Positions 1 through 7,693 of a DNA stretch of 64,000 bases are shown here, one piece after another. The notes under the pieces were generated by a model, which saw nothing but the letters and a program-made list of their open reading frames with translations, was not told where the DNA came from and did no database searches. The stretch lies in assembly GCF_000143415.4 (NCBI RefSeq), contig NW_003314279.1, forward strand, positions 1,288,091-1,352,090, written 5' to 3'. The position numbers were made by a program, and so were the translations under genes. The stretch is from Selaginella moellendorffii (Eukaryota > Streptophyta > Lycopodiopsida > Selaginellales > Selaginellaceae). Each line of letters begins with the position of its first letter. Positions within the stretch are counted from its first letter, which is position 1.

Positions 1-528
1 CGCTACGTGGACGCCGTCGTCACCATCCCCAAAGGCTCACTATTCCCTCTCAGCGGATCCAACGTAGCGTTTGATCGACGGCTGATAGGACCATGCATGC
101 TTCTTCGTCTAGGCATCGGCGGCCAGGATTCGCTGTTCTCGGGCTCTAGCAGCTCCACGAGTGTCGATGATGTCTGGGCTGGCTTGTGTGCTAAAGTGGT
201 AGCGGACCATCTCGGCTTTGGCGTCAAGACTGGAGTTCCATACGTTTGGAGAGGACCTGATAGTTCTTTTTCTTCCAATGGCGCTGTTGCTGGGGCTCTT
301 GCAAGCTTGAAGACCGAGTTTAAACCGCTGCTCCTGCTGGAAGACGTCGTACCTTTCTTCCAAACTCTTCGGCTTTCCAAGAATGCTACTAACGCGGAGG
401 ATTGCTACGCGGAGATTGCTCGAATGGTTAAAGGTAAGCTGAGAGGTCTCGATCCGAGCTTTGAAAGAGTAGCTGCTGTCATGGAGACCTGGGCTGATGC
501 CTGGAAAGCCATCAACTCTGCTGTGTAA
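1..528 (+). CDS. RGP-family UDP-arabinopyranose mutase-like protein, 3' end (5' cut by window)
   Basis: The open frame enters from the left edge and ends at a TAA at 526-528, giving about 175 C-terminal residues. They align by memory with the reversibly glycosylated polypeptide family: a YVDAVVTIPKGSLFP block, NVAFDRRLIGP, DDVWAGLCAKVVADHLG, GVKTGVPYVW, a PFFQ.LRLSKNA segment and a WADAWKAIN end. Family members act at the cytosolic face of the Golgi and interconvert UDP-arabinopyranose and UDP-arabinofuranose for wall polysaccharides. The DXD motif and the autoglycosylated arginine lie upstream of the window, so activity cannot be judged. A Ser-rich insert (SSSSTS) where typical members have a short loop suggests a divergent, RGP4/5-like member. 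It is tail to tail with the DnaJ gene, about 70 bp apart. Confidence 0.85.
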   Translation, partial: RYVDAVVTIPKGSLFPLSGSNVAFDRRLIGPCMLLRLGIGGQDSLFSGSSSSTSVDDVWAGLCAKVVADHLGFGVKTGVPYVWRGPDSSFSSNGAVAGALASLKTEFKPLLLLEDVVPFFQTLRLSKNATNAEDCYAEIARMVKGKLRGLDPSFERVAAVMETWADAWKAINSAV

Positions 529-597
529 GATCTTCAAACAAAATTTATTACCTCTGAACGAAAGCCGAATAAAATATGAGTTATCTTCACCGGTGCT

Positions 598-2648
598 TCA
601 CCTCTTTTGGCAATCTCGAGGTCGGCAGAGTGTCCAGAGTACTGCAGCCAAGAGTACTACGGTAGAAGCTCCAGCAGAAGAAATAAAACCAAACTGAGGA
701 CAAGTCTTTTGTGACAGTTGTAGAGACATAGTGCCGAACTTGCTCCGAGGACGAGACCCCCCAACCCTGCTCAAATAAAGAATTTATTAACCAAAACAAG
801 TTCAGAGACAAACCATACCCGATTGCATTTTTGAAGGCTTGCCAAAATCCAGTTTCCCCATTTCCTGTTGATAAAGTGCTCAAGCATTGTAAGAAACCAC
901 AAAATTACTTTACCTTGAGTCGATTTTCTCCCACTGAAAGTGTTCTTTGTTTTCCAATCGCTCTTCAACCTTTGCAAATGAGCCAGTCGTTCAACCAGCT
1001 GAATTTCCTCAGAGCTGCAACAAAAAAAATATTGAACGACAAATCCAGTGCAGCTGTTTCACGCACCTCAAGGACCTGGGAATTTTTACTTGAATTGTAA
1101 AAATGTGGCTACCCCGAGTACGCGGTGAACCTAGCCTCGGAACACCTTGATTTGGAAGCACCACCGTGTCACCGGGTTGAGTACCTGGAGGGATTCGTAT
1201 AACAGCTTTACCACCCAGTGTATTCACCTACAAAACTTGGACGTAAGCCACGCAATCCAGCCCACAAAAAAGAGTGTTACCTCCACTAATGTCCCAAGGA
1301 TAGCATCCACATAACTAACCGAGATGGTAGAAACGAGGTTATTCCCCTCCCTTTTGATGCCAGGATAATCTTTTACTTTCAAAGAGATGTAGAGATCTCC
1401 AGGCGGGGTCCTATAAAAAAAAACAATGTGTTTTGAAGTAGATTTTGTTTCGAAGATCGTACCTCCTCGGCCCTGCATGTCCTTCATGAGGCACTCGTAG
1501 TGTGTTGCCATTTTTCACACCGGCTGGCACCTTCACGTCAATCGTTTTCTTGGTTAAAACTACGCCTTCGCCTCCGCAAGTTCTACAGTAGTCGAGAATG
1601 ACTTCGCCCCGGCCCTCACAATCTGTACAAACTGAAACCTGTGGCATAAGCGAAACTTAAGAGCCTAAGTAGGAAACACAGCTGCCATTACCCTGGAAAA
1701 TGTACCGTAGCTTGCTTGCTGTGTTTCAAATGTTTGTCCTCTGCCACGGCAACCCTTACATGGCTTCACCTTTCCTAAGTACGCCCCAGAGCCATCACAA
1801 CTGTTGCATGTTTCTAAATGTGAAACTTCGATCTTCTTTTCTGCTCCAAAAATTCCTTCCGTAAACTCCAAATGCAGCTCGTACCTGGCTTCACAGAATC
1901 AGAGCAGCGTATACATCAATCAGAGATTATACCCAAGATCCGCGCCCTGGAAGTTCTCGGGTCTCATTCCAGCCATTTCTCCAAATACAGACCGGAAGAT
2001 ATCGAAAGGATTCGTCTGTACCAAAAAAATATAAACCATCAAATCTAGAGACGAGAAGGATCACACTTACAGGAGGCACACCGTTTTGAAAATCGGCATC
2101 GCCATACTTATCGTAGTATTCTTTCTTCTCCGGGTCCGAAAGCACCTGCGGTAAATCCAGGCTTCAAAGTCTCGAGCCAGTGTGAGAGGAAAAAATAAAA
2201 CCTCGTAAGCTGCACTGATTGCCTTGAACTTCTCCTCGTTCCCGGGAGCTTTGTCTGGATGGTACTGCCAACAAAAGGCTAGAAATCTCAGATGAAAACT
2301 AGAGCCAGAAAATGTGAGCAAAACCTTCTTCGCGAGCTTTCGGTATGCATGTTTTACTTCCAGAATGGTGGCTGTTCTTGGAACTCCCAGAGTTTCGTAG
2401 TAATCCACAGCCATGGTCGCAAAATGCATGCCGCTGGAGCTGCACCCCTTCACTCGATTCTTCCTTTTCTGAGAGGTAAACAGCAAAATCTCACCGCTGC
2501 GAAATGCACAGCCAGATCCCGTCCAGAATCTCGCGCGCTCAGCCAGCTTCAAGGCGCCGATGCACATCCGCCGTCGTCCATCCCCAGAAGATCTCACTCT
2601 CCTGCTGTAGCAGCAGCAGCCGGGAGCGCTGGGCGACAGGATCGCCAT
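598..2648 (-). CDS. Type I DnaJ/Hsp40 co-chaperone, probably plastid-targeted, about 8-9 exons
   Basis: Exons readable on the minus strand are 2648-2325, about 2267-2204, 2151-2071, about 2023-1930, about 1884-1692, 1641-1463, about 1410-1280, one near 1228-1090 and a tail below 1010. The ATG at 2648 opens an Arg/Ser-rich leader of about 90 residues, suggesting a transit peptide. The J domain follows ([13 protein letters not shown], then [13 protein letters not shown] with the HPD triad). Next are four zinc-finger CXXCXGXG repeats ([32 protein letters not shown]) and the substrate-binding region ([40 protein letters not shown]). That is the canonical DnaJ order. It should stimulate Hsp70 ATPase and bind unfolded clients in the organelle. 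The tail after [13 protein letters not shown] is unusual and may hold a hydrophobic segment, depending on the last intron. Its start lies 67 bp from the divergent PPR start. Confidence 0.85.
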
Positions 2649-2715
2649 GGCATTCCTTTCGAGAAGAAAAAAGAGAAATTTAGGGCACAAGGGTTTAGGG
2701 TTCTTGCGCGCGTGA

Positions 2716-4476
2716 ATGTGGAGCTTGCGCGAGGTAAGATCTAGCGCTTCGCCGGAGTCGAGATCACAATGAGGATTTCAGGCATGGATCCTGTGCAGGC
2801 GAAGGAATGCGGCACCCAGATTCACACTGGAGCGCAATGGAAGAAGCATCCTGCATTGCTGCTCCAGGAGCTATCTCACGATCGAGGAGACGCGAGAATA
2901 CTTTCCAGAGTATCAGTCTATGCTTCCAGATCAAGCGGACCATCTCGGGGTGGAGCACATCAAGCTTCTCAACCAAGAGCTCAAGGATCAGTCCCGCATA
3001 GAGGCCTTGCTTGGCGATGGCGAGAAGGAAGTGGAGGAGTACTGCCAGATCGCGGAGCCGCTGTGGAAGAAGGTGAAGAAGCTGATCAAAGGCGTGGACG
3101 CCTCTCGCAATGTGGTGAGAGTCTTTCGAGAGAACGAGCTCGACATGACCAAGGCGATGATGAGGGGCGTCTTGTTCAAGCTCCTCCGGAACGAGAAATA
3201 CAAGCCCGGCTGGAAAGTCGCCAACTACATGATCCGTTCGGAGAAGTTCGAGCTGGGAGAGCTCGACTACATGTTCCAGATCGCTTTCGCGGCGCTGGCC
3301 GGGTGCGATCGAGCAGCTGAGAACATCTTTGCGAATCTCCCCCGGGTTTACAAGCGCAAGAAGGCGCTTCTCGTCCTCATGGCCGGAAGTTCGCCCCAGC
3401 GAGAGAACCGGGTGGTGATGGAGAAACTTTTCAAGGAGCTCAAGCACAGGTCGTGGTATACCGAGGCCTCGGGGCTCAACCAGATGATGCTGTTCTCCTT
3501 GCAGCCGGACTTGAGGAAACGGATACCGGATCTCTTCGAGGAGGCAAAGTCACTGGGAGTGGCACCGGACGTGAGCTCGTACAACTTGTACCTCGGCTTC
3601 CACTGCAAGGAGAAGAACGCCAGCGGCTTGGAGGAGGTGTACCAGATGCTCCAGGAGGACCCAAACGCGAGGCCCGATGAGTCGACGCTGCTCATCCTCG
3701 CTTGCGGATACATCTCGGTCGGGTGCTTCGACAAGGCCGGGAAAGCTCTGGTGGAGCTCGAGGAGGGACTCGACTCGGGCTTGTTCCGGAGGAAGCAGGC
3801 AACTTACAACAAGCTGCTGCGGCTGTATGGAGACACCAAAGACAAGGAGGGAGTGGAGAACATCTGGAGCATCCTGAGCAGCCGGCCTCTCAAGGCCGTG
3901 GACAGCTACAGCTACGCCATCGCCGCGTTTGGGAAAGCCGAGGGAGTCCACAAGGCGGAGGAGATCTTCGCCAAAGTGGACGGGCTCCTGGAGACGAACC
4001 AAGTCATCGCCATGCTCAGCGTCTACACGCACTACGGCTACGCGGACAAGGCCCGGGAGCTCTTCCAGAAGCTCCCGCGGAAGAGGATGAAGCACAGGCT
4101 CGTCGTTTACAAGTATCTCATCGCGGGCTACCTGCGTGAGGGAGAGGTGAAGAAGGCGCTCCAGGTTTTCACCATGGGGTGCACGGTGCTGAGGGATCGC
4201 TGCATTTGCTCCGCGTGGGAGAGGGTGGTGCTCGATCTGCTGGATCATTTCGCAAGCCGCGGGGAGGTGGCGGTGATCGACAGGATCTTCCGGATGAACA
4301 GCGTGCTCAAGCATTTCATCAACATGCGGGTCTACAGGGTGGTGCTCAAGGCCTACTTGAACCACGGGGCTTCTCTCAAGCGTTTCATGGACTGGACGAT
4401 GGAGATGGGCTTCTCCGTGGATGCCGAGACGAGGGAGCTGCTCACGCTGCTCCAGTCGCGATTCCGCAAACGATAA
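2716..4476 (+). CDS. P-class PPR protein, likely mitochondrial, with a tiny first exon
   Basis: The main frame is open from 2773 to the TAA at 4474-4476 but has no ATG before 2920. A better start is the ATG at 2716: six codons (MWSLRE), a GTAAGA donor at 2734, a 48-nt intron ending TTTCAG at 2781, then continuation in frame. The resulting 570-residue protein starts with an Arg-rich amphipathic leader ([13 protein letters not shown], then [16 protein letters not shown]) resembling a mitochondrial presequence. The body has helical pairs typical of P-class PPR proteins of the At4g02820/At1g02370 kind (for example [59 protein letters not shown]). Such proteins bind organelle RNA and affect its stability or processing. 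It shares a 67-bp gap between start codons with the DnaJ gene. Unlike the other PPR genes here, it lacks S-type repeats. The first exon is inferred. Confidence 0.8.
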
Positions 4477-4550
4477 GTAAGCTTTTAAAGAATTCTATGT
4501 TGATGCATTTGGAGCTAAGTTGTTTGGCCAGGAGCTTGTTTTCGTTCTTG

Positions 4551-4632
4551 GTGGACGTGCCGGAGTGGTTATCGGGCATGACTAGAAATCATGTGGGCTT
4601 TGCCCGCGCAGGTTCGAATCCTGCCGTCCACG
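4551..4632 (+). tRNA. tRNA-Ser (anticodon AGA)
   Basis: The 82-nt cloverleaf is fully paired. Acceptor GTGGACG pairs with CGTCCAC plus a G discriminator. The anticodon stem CATGA/TCATG carries loop CTAGAAA with anticodon AGA at 4584-4586. The long class II variable arm is GGGC-TTT-GCCC, and the T arm is GCAGG-TTCGAAT-CCTGC. The internal B box GGTTCGAATCC is perfect. A TTTT at 4641-4644 can terminate Pol III. There is no intron. The long variable arm and anticodon both say serine (UCU/UCC codons). It lies in the tail-to-tail gap between the PPR and DUF455 genes. Confidence 0.96.
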
Positions 4633-4710
4633 GCCGAATCTTTTGTCTGATTAAGTCTTGTTTTCTCTTTTTTTTTTTTCTCTGAAAAAAAAATGGTTTT
4701 TATTTTCTTG

Positions 4711-5756
4711 TCAGGCTTGTGCTTTATCGCTCTTTGCAAGAGGCAAGTACCATTCGGGACCGAAGCCAGCTTCTTTTCTCGCGGCTTCATTGAAAGGTGG
4801 TTTCAAGGGACCTCTGAAATGCTTCCTCACAGTGGTGTGGAACTCTTTGACAATGGCAGCCTTGTCCACCTCGCCTTCTCGGCCTTGCGCTCTTCGCTCG
4901 CACAGGAATGCAAACCACTTGACACCAGCCGCACAGTGAGTGATCTCCTCGGGATAGATCACAGACTCGAGCAGCTTGGCAGTCTCCTCGTCGCCATTCT
5001 TCCGGAAACGCGAGATGGTGGTGGGAAGAACATCGAGACCCCGAGCCTGCGATCAAAGTTTCAAGTTAAGATCTTCACGCAAACAGAGAGTCCAACCTCG
5101 TGAACGCAATGCTCCACGGCGAGCCTGGCTGCTAGATCGCCGGAAGTTTCGATAGCGGAGCTCCACAGGCCTTCGTGAGCAGGAAACTCGCCGTAGAAGG
5201 ATCCCAGCTCCGCGAGCCGAGCAGCCAGGAGCCTGAAATGCCTGCCTTCGTCTTGAGCAACCTGGACGAAATCGTCGAAGAACTCTCTTGGCAGCCGCTC
5301 CTCCTCGCCAAATCGAGCTATAATATCCTGAGCAACACACAAGTGTTTACTATAAAGTAGTGGACGGAGATTTTGTCCGGAGAACATACCCAAGAAAGAT
5401 CGATCGCCCAGCTCTCGATGTTGACAAGACTGTGGAGAAGCGCCTTGCGGCTTAGCAAGCTACCGGCCTTGCCAAGCTTGGGCATTTGCTGAGGAGCCAC
5501 CAGCTTCACCTAGCGAGAGAGCATCGTTCTAACAGAGCTCCAAATGGAAATCAAAGAGGAAACTTACGATGGAGTTGCGGGCAGGATGATCCGGTACTTT
5601 TTGTTCTTGTGCAGTGGCATAGGGCACGAGAATGGCTCCGCTCTGCCAGAGAGTAGCGGCGGTGTCTCCATACTCGGCCTTCTTTTATGGATCACCCATG
5701 CACAGCACTTTGAGCGCCGCCATTGTAAGAGTGTCGCCTGCCGCTGGCTCACTCAT
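4711..5756 (-). CDS. DUF455 ferritin-like (MiaE-like) protein gene with an in-frame stop in exon 1
   Basis: Four exons read clearly: 5756-5568, 5509-5390, 5327-5097 and 5046-4711, with GT/AG introns of 50-62 nt. The product matches the plant DUF455 family, a ferritin-like four-helix fold: SLLSRKALLHSLVNIESWAI, VAQDEGRHFRLLAARL, HEGLWSSAIETSGDLAARLA, VEHCVHEARGLDVLPTT and YPEEITHCAAGVKWF. Glu and His residues in VNIESWAIDL, AQDEGRHF, VEHCVHE and EEITH are the likely di-iron ligands. The substrate is unknown. Exon 1 carries conserved family sequence on both sides of a TAA at 5687-5685, between MGDP and KKAEYGDTAATLW. No intron of reasonable size removes it in frame. The gene may be a null allele, a sequencing error, or initiate at the Met in exon 2 (MPKLGKAG). 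Family identity is firm; functionality is not. Confidence 0.8.
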
Positions 5757-5957
5757 TATTCCAGTTCTTTATTGCAACACGACCTAGTCCTACGTAGTAA
5801 TTTACTTTAAAAACCTTCCTTTAAACGATTCCGTTCAGATAAGCAACATTGCTTTGAATTTGTTATAATTGTGATCAATTTTAATTCTTATGAACTATAT
5901 ATTTTAAAAATCCTAGTTGCTGTGCTGAAGAGTTTTCTTTTTTTAAGAATTAAAATA
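5757..5957. other. Short AT-rich intergenic stretch
   Basis: It lies between the DUF455 start and the 3' end of the first S-type PPR gene and is strongly AT-rich. No ORF, RNA or repeat is recognised. It should hold the DUF455 promoter. Confidence 0.5.
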
Positions 5958-7628
5958 TTAAAATAAATTCATGTGTTGTTGATAGAGTTCGTTTACTTCT
6001 TGAAGATGATTAGATCGAATGAACAAATCTAACATACAAGAATAGTGTTGCTTGGTTGGAACCAAAGCATAATCTATTGACATAGAATGATAGTAAGCTA
6101 ATCCTTTAGAGAGTGTCCCTGTACAACTGCAAGAGGCAAGAAGTGATGTAAAACTCGCATTGTCTGGAGAATATATAATACTTAAACAGTGGAAGATTTG
6201 ACTAGATTTTTCGAAGTCATGAGAATATGCAGCCAAAAGTATGCTGGGCGATACCAAGTCATGCTCAGGCATCATATTGTAAAGCTTCCATGCATTCCCC
6301 AAGTAGTTTCTACAAGAAACAGCAGTGAGCATTGTGTTCCAGGACACAATATTTCTATCGGGCATAGCCTCAAAAATACCCCTTGCTTTTGCAAGGTCGC
6401 CAACTCTAGAATACACCTCAAGCAGTGCATTCCATGAGATTTGATCATGCTGGGGCATTTTCTCAAAAACTTGCTTGGCTTTCTCCACATGCAAGTTATC
6501 AGCATATCCCACCAGCAGAGAATTCCAAGAGCAAAGACACTTGCAAGGCAATCGCTCGAACAAAGACTCAACTTCGTTGAGATGCCCGGAGCGCGAGTAT
6601 CCAGAGAGCATGCTAGTCCATGACACTTGATCGTGTTGGGGCATAGCCTTGAATGTATGGATGGCATCTTTGATGTTTCCATTTTGAATGTAAGCTGAAA
6701 GAATGGCGTTCCAAGCAACCAGGTTCTTACAAGGCATCATGTCGAAGATTCTCTGGGAGTTTGCGATATCCCCTTCCAAGGCGAATGCTTGAATGCAAGT
6801 GGTCCAGGAGACTAGATTCCAAGCCGGCATCTCGTCAAAGAATCGTTTTACCTTTTCCAAATCCCTTGATTCATTGAAACCATTCAGAACTGCATTGAAC
6901 AAAGCTATATCCCACTCTGGAATCTCTCTAAACAAGCTCATGGCGTCCGTGTTGCTAAAGGCCTTGGCATATGCAGAAATCATTATTGTCCAGGAAACTA
7001 CATTCCATTGTGGCATGCGATCAAAAAAATACCTCGCATCCTCCAGGTCTTGATTCTCGGCATATCCTACGAGCAGTGCGTTCCAGGAGTAGATGCTCCT
7101 CCATGGCATTCCATCAAATACCATCTTTGCTTCTTCAAGATTCCCACTTTGGGAATAAGCAGACAGCATTGTTGTGTATGAGATTATATCTCTTTCTGGA
7201 AACTCATCAAACAAAATTCTCATCGTAAATATGTCACCATCGGTTAAGTAGGCGTTCAGCATGGCATTGTATGCCGCAACGTCCCGCATGGGCATATGAT
7301 CAAAACACCATTTGACACGCTCAAAATCCCCAGTTGTGGTATATGCAGCCATCATAGATGTCCACGAGAGCATTGTTTTCTCGGGCATTCTATCGTAAAA
7401 CCATTTTGCTTTTCCAGCATCGCCATGTGTGGAATATGCTGACATCATTGTGTTCCAGGAGATGGAATCGTGCTGCGGCATTGCGTCAAAGATGAGACGA
7501 GCTTTGTCCAGATGCCCTTTGGAGGCCTCTGCGATTATAAGCTTCGTAGATGCGACCATGGCTTCGAATGGTGTTGGCTCAAAGAACGAATGCGTCGTGC
7601 TGCCCATTGATGGATCGGGCAAGAGCAT
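5958..7628 (-). CDS. S-type PPR protein, C-terminally short (cluster A, gene 1)
   Basis: Intronless, 556 residues from the ATG at 7628; the frame extends three codons further only through a TTG. About fourteen repeats of 31 residues follow the S-type pattern (for example SWTSMLSGYSRSGHLNEVES, SWNALLVGYAENQDLEDARY, each ending in an MP-x-x-D/N/S linker). Repeats start around residue 60 and run to about residue 480, followed by a tail motif (CMLDLFIRSNHLQEVNELYQ). PPR proteins bind organellar RNA one base per repeat. Compared with its paralogues here it stops before the E1-like segment, losing roughly 70 residues, and the DNA beyond the stop turns abruptly AT-rich, suggesting 3' truncation. It may still bind RNA. 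Divergent from the next PPR gene with 65 bp between start codons. Confidence 0.85.
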   Translation of the reverse strand: MLLPDPSMGSTTHSFFEPTPFEAMVASTKLIIAEASKGHLDKARLIFDAMPQHDSISWNTMMSAYSTHGDAGKAKWFYDRMPEKTMLSWTSMMAAYTTTGDFERVKWCFDHMPMRDVAAYNAMLNAYLTDGDIFTMRILFDEFPERDIISYTTMLSAYSQSGNLEEAKMVFDGMPWRSIYSWNALLVGYAENQDLEDARYFFDRMPQWNVVSWTIMISAYAKAFSNTDAMSLFREIPEWDIALFNAVLNGFNESRDLEKVKRFFDEMPAWNLVSWTTCIQAFALEGDIANSQRIFDMMPCKNLVAWNAILSAYIQNGNIKDAIHTFKAMPQHDQVSWTSMLSGYSRSGHLNEVESLFERLPCKCLCSWNSLLVGYADNLHVEKAKQVFEKMPQHDQISWNALLEVYSRVGDLAKARGIFEAMPDRNIVSWNTMLTAVSCRNYLGNAWKLYNMMPEHDLVSPSILLAAYSHDFEKSSQIFHCLSIIYSPDNASFTSLLASCSCTGTLSKGLAYYHSMSIDYALVPTKQHYSCMLDLFIRSNHLQEVNELYQQHMNLF

Positions 7629-7693
7629 GAGTTTCAATCAAGCGTGCGTCACAAAACTATTGGTTATCGAAAATCAAAAGCAAAACAGATGGA

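Noticed and set aside
2769..3320. Plus-strand ORF starting with ATG at 2769 as the PPR start
   Set aside because: Its frame encodes Arg/Gly/Gln-rich shadow sequence of the real PPR frame. The ATG also lies inside the proposed 48-nt intron.
3550..4365. Long minus-strand ORF of 271 codons
   Set aside because: It is the antisense shadow of the GC-rich P-class PPR exon, His/Val/Leu-rich with no family features.
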